Origin: Thelonectria olida
Taxonomy: Eukaryota; Ascomycota; Sordariomycetes; Hypocreales; Nectriaceae
Length of the DNA: 64,000 nucleotides
Assembly: GCA_020736575.1 (NCBI GenBank)
Contig: JAGPYM010000002.1
Span: forward strand, 3,038,001 to 3,102,000
Direction of reading: 5' to 3'
Shown: piece after piece, positions 1-10,008 of the stretch
How positions within the stretch are numbered: position 1 is the first letter of the stretch
Layout of the letters: each line of letters starts with the position of its first letter
Made by a program: the position numbers and the translations under genes
The notes under the pieces: generated by a model
Told to the model about the DNA's origin: nothing
The model's input: the letters and a program-made list of their open reading frames with translations, nothing else
The model's database searches: none

Positions 1-694
1 TCTGCAACGGCGCGCATCTTGGCCTTTGCCGGCTTTTTCGGACTATCCAAGTCATCTGAGTCTGGGGCGGCTTTCAATTTGACTTTTTGCTTGGGTTCAG
101 ATTTGACTATGGTCATGTTAGAAGATGCATTTGTTTGCGGTCATGGGGATGGAGACTCGAACCTATTCTTGTCTGAGGCTCTTGGGAGCTGGTAGATCTC
201 GGCTTGTACGTAGCTTTGACCTTGGTTTTCTTGACGAAGCCTCGCTCGTCTTTTAGATAGTCTCCTGATGTTGACTTCTTCAGCTTCTTCGAACTCGGCC
301 CCTCATCGTCTATCCTGCGTCGTTTGATAGATGAAGGTGGGATTTCTTGAGAACTGTCGACTGCCGATGCACCTTTCCGGGGCTTCCTGGCATTTCTGGT
401 GCCTGTTTCGCGTGAATTGCTGGACTTGGCAGCACCAAATTGCGTTGATTTGATGGCCCCTTTGTCGGACTCGGGTCCAGAAGATTCGGGGTCCGATTTA
501 GGAAGACTTATTCGGGACTTTTTGGGGTTCTCCGGGCTTGTGACATCACCATCCTCTTCATCACTGCTGCCGATAGGGGCGGCATCATCTGCGACTTTCC
601 GTGAGAGTCGGGATGCATCTGATACATCTCGCCCCCCGACCCTCCTGAGCAATGGGGCACATCGCTGATTGTAGCTCAATCCTGCCCGCCTCAT
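1..694 (-). CDS. Unrecognised basic, low-complexity nuclear-type protein (partial, 3' end off window)
   Basis: I do not recognise this protein. The frame opens at an ATG at 694 and runs left. It is rich in Ser, Lys, Arg, Asp and Glu, with acidic patches (SSDEEDGD) and basic nuclear-localisation-like clusters (KRRRIDDE, KKLKK), typical of disordered chromatin or DNA-repair proteins. A 56-bp intron at 107..162 is likely: minus-strand donor GTTCGAG, a CTAAC branch site and an ATAG acceptor. It removes a TGA at 113..115 and the frame then stays open to position 1, adding a Lys-rich segment (KSEPKQKVKLK). The 5' end is uncertain. The same frame is open upstream to about 1150 apart from one TAG at 734..736 that resembles a splice acceptor, so the true start may lie further right. 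It is divergent from the dynamitin gene. The coding call rests on composition and the intron, not on homology. Confidence 0.6.
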
Positions 695-1340
695 GACTTG
701 ACTAGTTCTGCGGGTAGCCGCAGGCGAACTGTCCTAGGGGTGTTGGCGAACAAAGGCCAGAATGTGATATGTCGTAGCGTCTTGAGTTCTTTGTCCTTGC
801 TGGCAGGTTCCCGGAAGCAAACGCCCAGCCTGATTGGCCATCAAAATTGGCGGTATTGCCGCCCCGCGGGACGAGACTTCTGAGGCGGTGGCTTCTCCAG
901 AGTACCGAGATGTTCGATGAGTGAGGGGAGATGAACTCGTGAATAGACTGTCAACCAGCTTCCGGAGTGTTGGCCGACCTCTCTGTGACGGGTGTGCAGC
1001 TGAATTCCAGGCCGGAACGCGTCGGCGCGTCAATGACGTGGAATGCTCGGCAAAAAGTGCTGATGCGGGTGGAGTTCGCTGAGACGTCACTGGACGGGTA
1101 GACGCAGGTAGGTACCTAAGCTGTTCGGCTAGGGGGGTCGATTAGCGCCTGGAGCGCTGAGACATCCCCTGGAATGGTCCATTCGGCTCTTGCTGTGTTT
1201 ATGTCCGACGTTGTCAACAGGTTGATCCAATCAAACCCCCTCCTCAACTCTTGCTCTTTCGTTTCTATTGTCATAGATCGAGACTGAGCCCCTTACTACA
1301 GACCCAACTATTGCGCAGGCTCGGCTGCTCGTAGTCGATA
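695..1340. promoter_or_regulatory. Divergent intergenic region upstream of the 1..694 gene and dynamitin
   Basis: Shared upstream region of two divergent genes. It contains an open minus-strand frame (about 737..1150, no ATG near its start) in register with the 1..694 gene, so part of it may be coding. No clear TATA box was seen. Confidence 0.4.
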
Positions 1341-2728
1341 ATGGCCCTCAATCGGAAATACGCGGCCTTGCCAGACCTGGTGAGTTGAATCATGAAGACA
1401 TGGTGTTTGTTCTCACTAACCGTGATTCAAGGACTCTGCTCCAGACATCTACGAAACTCCCGATCTAACAGACGATAACTCTACTGTTCCTGTGAGCATT
1501 TCAACGTCTCTCGCACGAAAGTCCCTTCTCATGGAAGCTCTAGACTACTGCCGCACGCACCCAATCCGACGACGAGTTCTATGATATTGAGGACGACAAC
1601 GTAGGCATCTCGAGATCCCGACTGCGAATAAATGAAGCTCGGTCCCGATTCCTGCCAGCAAACATCGACGCGAACGGGGTAGACTTCTCGGATCGAGTCG
1701 ACGGAAAGCGCAAGTCATACAAAGCATCTAGCCGCCGACAGCGCATCCTGCAGGACGGAACCGAAGAGCTAGGGGACCTTTCCGACGACGATGACGACGA
1801 GAGTCTAGAACGGCGAATCGCCCGCCTCCAGAGAGAAGTGGCGGAGGCCAAGGACGAATACGCCAAGCGAAAGGCTGCAGCCTTGGGAAAACAGGGTGAC
1901 GACTCTACGACAAACGACGAGAGGCTGGTCGCTCTAAGCCAAGTCCTTGACGAGATCTCCAAGCCCACTGGCACACGAACTGCACCCCATTTGTCAAAGC
2001 CGCGGCCAGTATCCGAAGAGGGCGAGGATGAAGAGTCCGAGGTACCAGACACAGAGAGCGCGACGTACACTGTTACATATGCACCTACCTACGAACAGAG
2101 CCATGCTCTGGCTAAAGCGGCAGATTTTGACCGCCGGCTCCTAATGCTGGAGAAGGGCCTGGGCATCAGTTCCTCTCTGATGCCAGAGGCTGATGCCAAT
2201 GGCTTACCTCGGGCGATCCTACCTACTCTCGACGCCATGAACAGGCAAATCTCAACTCTAGCCCAAGCATCAACGGCCAATTTGGATGCTATCAGCCGAC
2301 GAGTGAGATCGCTTGCCTCTGAGCAGGACAAGCTCAACGATGCTCGGGAGAAGGCCAAGATATTAAGAGAAGAGCTCGGTCGACATGGCCCATCTGATCC
2401 AGTCGAGGAATCTGAGCAAGAAGCCAAGATCAATGCCCTCTACGGCATCTTGCCCACAATCGAGAGCCTAACGCCCGTGCTCCCTCCTCTCCTGGACAGG
2501 CTGCGGTCATTGAGAGCAATCCATGCGGATGCTGCCACAGCAAGTGAGACTCTGGATAGGATCGAAACGCAGCAAGTAGAGATGACGGCGGAGCTAAAAC
2601 AGTGGAACGAGGGCCTGGAGAAGATTGAGACGGCCATGAAGGAGAGCAGTACTTCTGTCGAGAATAACAAGCAAGTCATGGAGGGCTGGGTGAAGGAACT
2701 TGAAGAGCGGGTTAAGGATTTGTCATGA
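1341..2728 (+). CDS. DCTN2: Dynamitin (dynactin subunit 2, p50)
   Basis: Dynactin p50 subunit, which links the shoulder/sidearm to the Arp1 filament and so supports dynein-driven transport of nuclei and vesicles. Exons are 1341..1379, 1432..1491 and 1544..2728 (427 aa). Introns are 1380..1431 (GTGAGT, CTAAC branch) and 1492..1543 (GTGAGC). The N-terminus MALNRKYAALPDL followed by an acidic D/E-rich stretch (DIYETPDL, DDEFYDIEDD) is the dynamitin signature. The rest is heptad-rich alpha-helix (three predicted coiled-coil regions, about residues 140-180, 210-290 and 330-425), as expected for the family. Length is normal (about 400 aa). The start at 1341 is chosen because it gives the conserved KYAxLPD motif. 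Good confidence; only exon 1 boundaries depend on hand splicing. Confidence 0.93.
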
Positions 2729-3096
2729 GGAAACATTAATTACACAGATACCCCTATTGAAAGCTTTCCTCGCGTCTTGAATAATCTCATGGCGATATGC
2801 CCCGTTCGCTATTCACGCCGCCACAGTGGCTGGTCTCTGGCACCAGTCTTGTTCGGGTGCCGGAATAATATTGTCCCCACCTGGCAGTTCGGCTGCGGTG
2901 GTGGGGTAAGGGCTTCAGCGCACGAAAACCCTGACAATCAATCTCACCAAAAAAGTTCGTCCCAATCAAGCCTCATTCTCCAGCTCACGTCGCGACCGCC
3001 TTACAGTCCACAACATCTCCAACAGTACGGCGACACCCTATTCCCGATTTTCACGCTCAACAGAAAACTCACACCTTCTCTCTCCAGGTCGCAAAA
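2729..3096. other. Intergenic: dynamitin 3' region and eS28 promoter
   Basis: 368 bp. Ends in a pyrimidine-rich run just before the eS28 ATG, common for ribosomal-protein leaders in fungi. No other gene seen. Confidence 0.5.
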
Positions 3097-3476
3097 ATGG
3101 ATTCCTCCAAGACCCCCGTCAAGCTTGTCAAGGTTACCCGAGTCCTCGGCCGAACCGGTGCGTCCCCACGATGACGGATATTTCGACGAGAATATCCTGC
3201 CCCCGAAGAAATGGAACCATCGACCTGACAATTGAGTAGGCTCTCGTGGTGGTGTCACCCAGGTGCGCGTCGAGTTCATGGACGATCAGACCCGATCCAT
3301 TATCCGAAACGTCAAGGGCCCAGGTACGATATTCGCCTACCGATTTCCCGATTTCTCCATACCAAAGGCAAAGGCAATGAGTTTGGTTTGCTGACAAGGG
3401 GCCTTTTTCTTTAGTTCGCGAGGACGACATTCTCTGCCTTCTCGAGTCCGAGCGTGAGGCCCGCCGCCTCCGATAA
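3097..3476 (+). CDS. RPS28: 40S ribosomal protein eS28 (RPS28)
   Basis: Small-subunit ribosomal protein eS28, near the mRNA exit channel. Exons are 3097..3157, 3240..3323 and 3415..3476, giving exactly the family length of 68 aa. The start [18 protein letters not shown] and the end [13 protein letters not shown] are invariant family signatures, and the middle reads [16 protein letters not shown]. Introns 3158..3239 (GTGCGT) and 3324..3414 (GTACGA) both interrupt Gly/Val codons in phase 1. Both introns are relatively long (82 and 91 bp) for this window, as often seen in ribosomal-protein genes. No paralogue lies in the window. Confidence 0.97.
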
Positions 3477-4246
3477 AGCGTTGGCGTGTGTTCGAGGAGT
3501 AAAGGGAAACTTGGAAACGTGTGGACGAAACGGGATGGTTCTATGCATGCTAAGGTGGGCGCGCCTTTGTATTGGGGACAGCATCATTTGCTCTGGGGCT
3601 CTGCTTGCGTCGTCGTCATCGCCCGCAAAACCCCCCAGTTTCATTTGTTAGAAGGAGTCACGGATCTGGCATCGCGAATCCCAGAAACATACAAATTCTT
3701 CTGCAGCATGGAATCCGACCCGCGAACAAAAGTGATTTTTTAATGAGCCTTTCAAGTCTCGCCAGGGCTGCTTTTTTATGACAACGTTCCCCCCAGATCT
3801 CAATCGATACAGGTTTTCACGATTATGACTGCTTCTTTCAGTCGTTCCTTCTCCATACTCATCGTGAAGAACCCATATGACGAACTTGTTTGCAGGCAGC
3901 CCACATCTAATTTCGCAGTCACGTGCTTGGGACAGCTTCAAAATTGGGCGGGGCAGCTATAAAATCTTTCTGCTTTTTCTTCTTCTCTTCTCACCTCGAA
4001 CTCAGGCTTCTTTCTTGAAGCTCCAAACAACCCTTTGGTAAGTCAATTCTTCTCTTCGCTTTTGCCTCCGCCATTTGGAATGATGTATCACAATATAGCA
4101 TGTATTACCTGAAATACCATTGATGTACCATTTATCACCAAGATCTCTGACCCAAATCTCTTTACCCTTCTTTGACAACGAACTTCTCGTACCTGAACAA
4201 GAAGCTAACATGGCAAAAGACCTCCTAGATTATTCTCGATCTCCCA
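3477..4246. other. Intergenic: eS28 3' region and MOCS2A leader
   Basis: No gene seen. The right-hand part (from about 4000) is the probable 5' leader of MOCS2A, with an intron (see 4038..4228). Confidence 0.5.
4038..4228 (+). promoter_or_regulatory. Probable 5'-UTR intron of MOCS2A
   Basis: Donor GTAAGTC at 4038, a GCTAAC branch-like site at 4204 and acceptor CCTCCTAG ending at 4228, 18 bp before the MOCS2A ATG. If retained, the leader contains an ATG at 4120 opening a 61-codon frame that overlaps the MOCS2A start out of frame (4120..4305). Splicing removes that upstream ATG, so retention would be expected to lower translation. Confidence 0.55.
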
Positions 4247-4525
4247 ATGTCGGCTCCGAAGCCTCCTCCCGGTTACTTCAATGTCCTATACTTTGCTGGT
4301 GCTAGTTCTTTCACTGGCAAAGACCACGAAGCCTTCCCCACGACCATTCCCTTGAAGAATTTGTTTACCGAGCTTGAGTCGAGGTATCCCGGAATCAAAG
4401 AAAAGATCCTCGACTCCTGTCTCGTTACCATCAACCTTGACTATGTAGATGTGTTAGGTGAAGAGGGTACCATTCTCCAAGAAGCAGACGAGGTGGCCAT
4501 TATCCCGCCCGTGAGCTCCGGGTAG
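4247..4525 (+). CDS. MOCS2A: Molybdopterin synthase sulfur carrier (small) subunit
   Basis: MoaD/MOCS2A-type ubiquitin-like protein, 92 aa, single exon. It carries the C-terminal thiocarboxylate that provides sulfur for the dithiolene of molybdopterin, with the large subunit (MOCS2B) encoded elsewhere. It serves Mo-enzymes such as nitrate reductase. Visible features: beta-grasp start FNVLYFAGA, middle ISLxxLF-like segment (PLKNLFTELESRYPG), and tail DEVAIIPPVSSG. The last two residues are Ser-Gly, whereas MoaD proteins usually end Gly-Gly; the terminal Gly that is thiocarboxylated is present. ATG at 4247 is preferred over the out-of-frame ATG at 4120. The 3' end converges with the PSI-domain gene only 124 bp away. 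Confidence 0.9.
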   Translation: MSAPKPPPGYFNVLYFAGASSFTGKDHEAFPTTIPLKNLFTELESRYPGIKEKILDSCLVTINLDYVDVLGEEGTILQEADEVAIIPPVSSG

Positions 4526-4649
4526 AACGGTGTTGGGTGCTATAATGCACGAAGTGATCGCCGGTTGGTGCTCTCATCTGAATTGCGTCGTCACCATTCA
4601 ATCACATGTCGTAGTTGTGTCAAGCTGTCGTCGTCACACAAAGACCACT

Positions 4650-5358
4650 TTAAGGTCCTTCGCTATGTGCGTCACTATTCCGATGCCCTTGTAACAGCGG
4701 CTCCCTTTCCCCGCCCTTGCGACGCAGTCTCCGGAGTACTCCCTGGAGCCCTCTCCCTACGCGCAACCTCAACCGGCCGAGCCAACCCGGATGCTCCTTG
4801 TTGAACCTGCGCAGACGCCGGATGGCTACTACGACTCCAAACACAAGCCCAATAAAGACCAGAGTAGAAAGAACCGATACGATGGCCGTCAAGCTCGTAA
4901 TGGTTGAGACCTGACACCCCAGCGGCCTCGTACGAATTTCCCAGCGCTCCGCCCAGTGAGGGCAAATGTTCTCGTCATACGCAGGTGCCAGGGCTGGGAA
5001 GGCGTGTGAATTGGGAACACAGCTCCAGGTCTACCCAGCCTTGTGTGAGCATCCGCCATAAGAAGAAGCAAAGAAAGCTTACAAATGGACACCAACTGCA
5101 TTGCGCGGTATTGAGACATCCGTCACAAGTCTGACGTGACCAGCATCGCAGTAAATGCTCGTGCTTATCGTCGTCGACGGTGAAGTTGGAGCGATAGGCT
5201 TGAATCTCCTCGAGGGAGAATTCGGTCGCGTCCATGGCTTCCAGTGGGCTATTTCCTTCTAAATTCTCGGCGATTGGTCCTGCAGTGATAGATAGAAGAG
5301 AAAAGAGAAACGTCGTCGTCGGCCAGAAGTGAAAGTTAGGATTAGGCGGGCGCAGCAT
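4650..5358 (-). CDS. PSI-domain single-pass membrane protein
   Basis: Exons 5358..5083 and 5030..4650 (218 aa), intron 5031..5082 (GTAAGC...GGGTAG, phase 0). Residues 10-27 are a hydrophobic signal peptide (FLFSLLSITAG). A luminal/extracellular part follows with one N-glycosylation sequon (NFT) and a Cys-rich PSI (plexin-semaphorin-integrin) module around residues 70-135: CWSRQTCDGCL, CSWCPF, CVPN and later CPHW and C. A transmembrane helix lies near residues 140-165 (VLSTLVFIGLVFGVVVAI). The cytosolic tail is strongly basic (RRLRR, LRRLRRKGG). This is a type I topology with the PSI module outside. The intron splits the PSI module right after its WCPF motif. Substrate and partners are unknown; the fold suggests a small endomembrane or surface receptor-like protein. 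Confidence 0.85.
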
Positions 5359-5671
5359 GGATCCATGTTTAGATGTGCATGGTTCCCCGCTTGAGGCGCT
5401 TTGGGCGTAGCAAACTTTACTTCCTAGGAATGCCTAGACACTCATGCCTTGGACTTGGCAATACTATCTAAGGTACGAATACAGGGGAAATGCATCTGAT
5501 TTTTTGGTATTGTTGATACATAGTTCTGGTCTAGAACTGCAAGCCCTTCTATTCATAAAGCCGTCATCTTCTAGTCATACAGGAGCCTCAGCAAACACAT
5601 GATACAAAGTTGTCTGTAACATACATGCCTCCAGGTCAGAAACCCATTGAAACACACACTAGAAACAATTG
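5359..5671. other. Intergenic between two minus-strand genes
   Basis: 313 bp holding the promoter of the PSI-domain gene and the 3' region of the gene at 5672..8044. Nothing else seen. Confidence 0.5.
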
Positions 5672-8044
5672 TCAAGACCTGGCCTGATCCGGTGTCTTCA
5701 TTTGGCGGGACCGCCGCATCCTCTGCCTCACCCTCCTCATCTCGGCACTCCTCCTGGCTCGCTGCACCCTGGCGTCTCTCAAGAGCTCATCGCCCAAATG
5801 TTCGAGAGGCATCAAGTTAGCAAGAAACCATCGAATGTGAAGTCCAGTCTGCTCCCGGATGAAGGCATCGACCTGCTCATTGCACGCAGCAGCTGCAGCG
5901 ATATGAAGGCCTCTCAAGACATCGCGGTCCATGATCTCAGCCTCACTATCATCCCAGTTGGAGGACGGGACCCTTGTCTGCATAGATGATATTCTCTGAG
6001 GTATGTTAGGTCGAGCTTGGCCTTTGTTCGAGTATTGTCGAGCACGAACGGGAACGCGCTGGCGAGTTCGCGGCCGAGGGGCCTTGTCTTGCTGCGGTGA
6101 TTTGGCTTTCTCTGGGTTCTCACGCTTAATCGGCACCTCGTATGGCAACTCATCCACCCATTCAGCATCTGGAGACATGTCCATCTCATTATCCGACGCC
6201 GGCGGTACATCAGGCAAAGGCTTTTCGCATATATCAATGTCGTGGGGTCCGTGAAACCCTCTGTGTTCTGGCACGCTCTGACGGCGCTTAGGAACATGAT
6301 CCTGCTCAATCCTGTAGCGGCCTAGGTCTTTGGACGACCGAGTTGCGCGAACCTTGTCTCTCTTCTCCACCGGCATTCTCGGGCCATTTCGTTCTTTCCT
6401 CTGAAGGTGCGGCTCTTCAGCTGCCCGTCGCTGAGACGATTCAGCCTTGGTGTCTTGCTCGGGTAGCGCCATAGATAGTCGTCGAAGAGCCGTCGCCCCG
6501 TAGGGATGTTGTGGCTCTGGAAGGAAGGACGAGGCAGGCCCTTTTCGTCCCCAATCAACTTGATGAGATAAACCAGCAACATTTCTGCAATAGACATGAG
6601 GGTCTAGGTAATGATGATGCGGGTAGGCGACATGGGGAGCGGCCAGCTGTGCCCACTGCGGAGCTGAGGCTTTGGGAGTAGGCTTAGGCACTTTTGATGT
6701 AGGGCCATGCTGGGTCTTGGGGACGAGATCGGGGCGAACAGGCCGTGATTGAGACTTTGGTAGAATGCTAAAGCATCCCCTCTCAGTAGACTTATCATCG
6801 TGAGTTGGGGTACATGGGAGACATTTGGTCTCGGATGGATGGTTTGTTGGAGGGAGTTGTGGTCTGCGAGGAGCAACCTCATCCTTCATGGCACATCTCC
6901 ATTCATTCACCTTGTTCGGGGTGGTAAAAGAGATTTCTGTAGTAGTGCTAGGAATATTGTCGTTCCCGTCGAATTGACTGGGATGAGTCCGTTTTCCGAC
7001 AGACTTGGGAAATGGTGCTCGAATCTATCGGATCGCATTCGCTTTAGTGCGGTGAGAATGATGTTTTGCTTGATCATTGGAGGTAACGGCCAGACCAGCA
7101 GCTTTGAACTCGGGACGAAAGGGGAGAAGGGCAGATATTGTTCGAACGGTGGCGTTAGATGTGGTGGATTTTGGCGTAAACGTTGGTAATTTGCCCTTGG
7201 CCCCAGTATGCTGAGCGTATCTCTGAAGCTCGCGGGTGAAACGATCCAAGGCTTTCCGCTCGCTCGAAGTGCGTGATAGATCCCCGGGGGCCTCTGGGGG
7301 TTGTTTGTCTGAATCTCTGTGATCTTGCCGCCTAGAGCTTGGAGGGCTCCTGATGGACAACACCTGTAACTGTTGTGCCACGTTTCGTGCAATGGCTTCC
7401 ACAAGGACGTCGTCAACGCTAGGCAATTGTTGAGTATTTGAGGTATTGCATATGCCGTCACCATGTTGGGGCCTTTGGGGCGTTAGAGCTTTGGGCGTGA
7501 GAGGAGAAACATCACCAGCGGTGCCATCGAGCGGAGAGACGGTACACCCAGGATGATCATCGAGGAGGTCAGAGACGCTTCCAGTGGGGTATTGGTGTTG
7601 ACATGATGAACCTGGGGCACTTGATTCGAGTTCTGTGATACTAGGTTGCTCGTTGTCGTCTGGTGAAACAGGCCTGTGCAGCACACTATGAGTAGACGAC
7701 GGCTCAGAGCTTGGTTGGTTTTGGGTCTTTTTTCTCCGGTACTTTGCCCGAGTAAAATTTCGGGATGGGACAAGTGCGTAGGTATGTGGTCGACGCCTGT
7801 TGTAAGAGGGATTCCTCTGGATGAGGCGAGCGTGGTTAATGAAGTCGGATAAGCCAGGATCTGCTTCGAAAATGGATTCAGGGGTAGTCATCTCGGTAGG
7901 GGCGGGTTGATAAGTTTCGAAGGATGCTGAGATATTCAAGACGAGGTCTTTTTTATGTTGATAGTAAAAGAGTGTGGAGTTGGAGAGGCGTGGTGAAGTG
8001 TAGGTAAAGGCAGAAGTGTGAGTGGTGTGGGTGGTTCCTTCCAT
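5672..8044 (-). CDS. Long unrecognised fungal protein; frame interrupted by one TAG
   Basis: A single minus-strand frame of about 790 codons from ATG 8044 (or the internal ATG at 7891, MTTPESIFEADPGL) to a stop at 5672, broken only by TAG at 7025..7027. Both sides look like one protein. The N-terminal half has a basic segment (NRRRPHTYALVPSRNF), a long disordered Ser/Pro/Thr region and a helical block ending RFTRELQRYAQHTGAKGKL. The C-terminal half continues STTTEISFTTPNKVNEWRCA and ends in an Arg-rich helix (RRVRQRMRRSRQ). The overall layout resembles a poorly characterised Pezizomycotina protein family, but I cannot name a function. The TAG could be removed by a 63-bp, phase-0 intron with weak donor GTTACC (7025..7087), or could be a nonsense mutation, a readthrough site or a sequence error. 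SDHAF1 follows 166 bp beyond the start. Confidence 0.65.
7025..7027 (-). other. In-frame TAG inside the 5672..8044 gene
   Basis: The upstream frame (8044..7028) and the downstream frame (7024..5672) are in the same register with this codon between them. The minus-strand context is ATCCGATAGATTCG. No strong GTRNGT donor lies within about 150 bases upstream. Confidence 0.8.
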
Positions 8045-8169
8045 GTCAAGTCTGGCTGAAGGGGCGACTAAATGTACTTCGTAAATAGTTGCAGGAAACT
8101 GGAAGGATCGAACGTCGACATGGTTCCTGAGATACCTTATCTAGGGTAAGAATACCTGTGTATCTTAGA

Positions 8170-8187
8170 TACCTACCTAGGTAGGTA
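8170..8187. repeat. 18-bp perfect palindrome
   Basis: The 18 bases TACCTACCTAGGTAGGTA are self-complementary. They lie in the 166-bp gap between SDHAF1 and the 5672..8044 gene. Function unknown; possible regulatory site or chance. Confidence 0.7.
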
Positions 8188-8210
8188 CCTACGAAGAGAG
8201 AAGAACAGAT

Positions 8211-8569
8211 TTAGGGCTTAATGTCCTTGATGCCAGGGGAAGAGTAGACCTCGAGCTGGCGACGACCCTTGCGAAGAAGGAACTCGATGGCAGCAAAGTC
8301 GCGCTTGTCGAGGTTGATGCTGCGGGAGAATTCGGTTCTACGATGAGTCAGCACAGCAATTAAGGAATAATCAAATGAGAACACACCTCGCGAAGGTCTC
8401 AAAGTGAGGTCTGCTGGCCTGGGGAATTGTTAGTGACTGGCAGTGACATGTGCTCGGAAGGTGTGGATAAGAAAGTTGAAGTACGCACCTGCGGCTTCTT
8501 GCGGCTCTCTCTCAAGCAATTGCGGTAGAGGGAGAGGACCTCCTTTTGCAGACCAGAATAACGCGCCAT
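8211..8569 (-). CDS. SDHAF1: Succinate dehydrogenase assembly factor 1 (LYR protein)
   Basis: Mitochondrial assembly factor that helps insert or protect the Fe-S clusters of the SDH iron-sulfur subunit (complex II). Exons are 8569..8489, 8418..8387 and 8337..8211 (79 aa), with introns 8419..8488 (GTGCGT...CCCCAG, CACTAAC branch) and 8338..8386 (GTGTGT...CGTAG). The LYR tripeptide is at residues 14-16 (VLSLYRNCLRES), followed by a basic KKP segment and a conserved Phe. The C-terminal half has the family pattern EFxxxxxLxKRDxxxIExLxRxGRRQLE. Length matches yeast Sdh6 and human SDHAF1. The middle exon is only 32 bp, so the gene is easily missed by frame-based scans. Confidence 0.92.
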
Positions 8570-10008
8570 TTTGAGACGATGCCGAGTATTTTGGGCTTAT
8601 TTTCTCATGAATAGCAGAGATGGAGTTTACAACGAAGCGGAATTTTTGGACTTTCAATTCATGTTGTCATACAGCAGAAGTGGGGCTCGGCTCTCGGCTT
8701 CATGGGATTGGCCGAGGAGCCATTGAACAGTCAAGACCTAACTTTCTGCCTATAGGTGATTGCTGAATTGTCAGTTGATGATCATGTTAAATAGATTCCG
8801 CTTGAGAAGCGAAGGAGGGCATTGGGATCTGTAGGCATATTTGGTGACACACATTCAGTGGTATCAGATTTGTATCACCATTGATCATCAGTCTCAGGCG
8901 TAGCGAGGAGAGATGGATATATCCACCAGTCTAATAATAATTAAATGGATGGACGCGGAAGCAAACCGCTCTTATTAATATCAATCTTGTTATTATCATT
9001 ATTAATTGTTGTGTATGTAGTATCTATCCTCTTTGCCCTGGAGTAACAGATTGGGTCAAAAGCATCAGTGCATCCATCCTTCCTTCCACGTGTGTGGGGT
9101 AAAGATCTCTCTCTCCCGTCTCCGCCGACCAAGACGCCCGACTTGTAGGGGACGATCACCATTCTTCCTCTGACAATAGCCCTACGAGTGTTCCATCGCA
9201 CATGCCGGCACCTAATCTGCCCTGTCCTATTCGACATCAAAATGGAAACGAGACTATTCAAAGCACAGCCATGGTCCATTCCGTGTCCCCGGCTGCCTGC
9301 CACTGGCCCCCAGCGCTAACTCACAGCTGAAGCTGAGCTTCGCCCCCTTGTTAACCTGCAACCCAGAGACGACCAGGCAAATGCGGGCGTGACACGACGC
9401 GGCTGAGCTCATTGGCTCTGGCCTCTTGTCTGCTTGCTTGCTGCCTCCAGGTTGCTTGTCCCCATTTCAAGGCGTCTTTTGCTTGCATCGGGCTGATTCA
9501 CCAACCAAACCAACATGGGGTCACCCACCGTCTTAGCAAAGGACTCTGGCGCCTCCTCGTTTCAAGGACTTTGTCAACAGTCGACAGACCTACAACGCCT
9601 TAACGAGCACACACATTGCTTGTGTACCTTGGCTGACCACCCAAGTACGGACCTCCCATATCGGCTTGAACTGTTCCTTTCCTCTGACTAAAGTGACTGC
9701 TTTGCCTCAGGTCCGATTGAGACTTTAACCATCAAGCCACCACCTTTACTTGTCCGTCCGAGTCACCCAGACGAACCGCTTGTCACGCCGTCGCTTTTCC
9801 ATCTCTTCTTCTCCTTCATCCTGTCTAATCATATCATATATATATTCATTGGTCCATCATTCATTCAAGCCCTCGCTCCCGCTCTTGATGCCCTCTCTCT
9901 CCCCTTATCTCCCCACTACCTAGGTTTTCTATCTCTTGTATGCGACCTCACCCAAGAGGGGACGCCCCTGCGTTCGCTAGATAACCTCCCTCATCCACCA
10001 CGACAGAA
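8570..10008. other. Divergent intergenic region, SDHAF1 / RBR ligase
   Basis: 1.4 kb without a credible gene. Contains an AT-rich patch at 9828-9850 (alternating AT) about 170 bp upstream of the RBR ATG, then a pyrimidine-rich leader with two short upstream reading frames. Confidence 0.5.
9888..9984 (+). promoter_or_regulatory. Two short uORFs in the RBR ligase leader
   Basis: ATG at 9888 opens an 11-codon frame ending TAG at 9921..9923, and ATG at 9940 opens a 14-codon frame ending TAA at 9982..9984, 24 bases before the main ATG. They matter only if transcription starts upstream of 9888, which the sequence cannot show. Confidence 0.45.
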
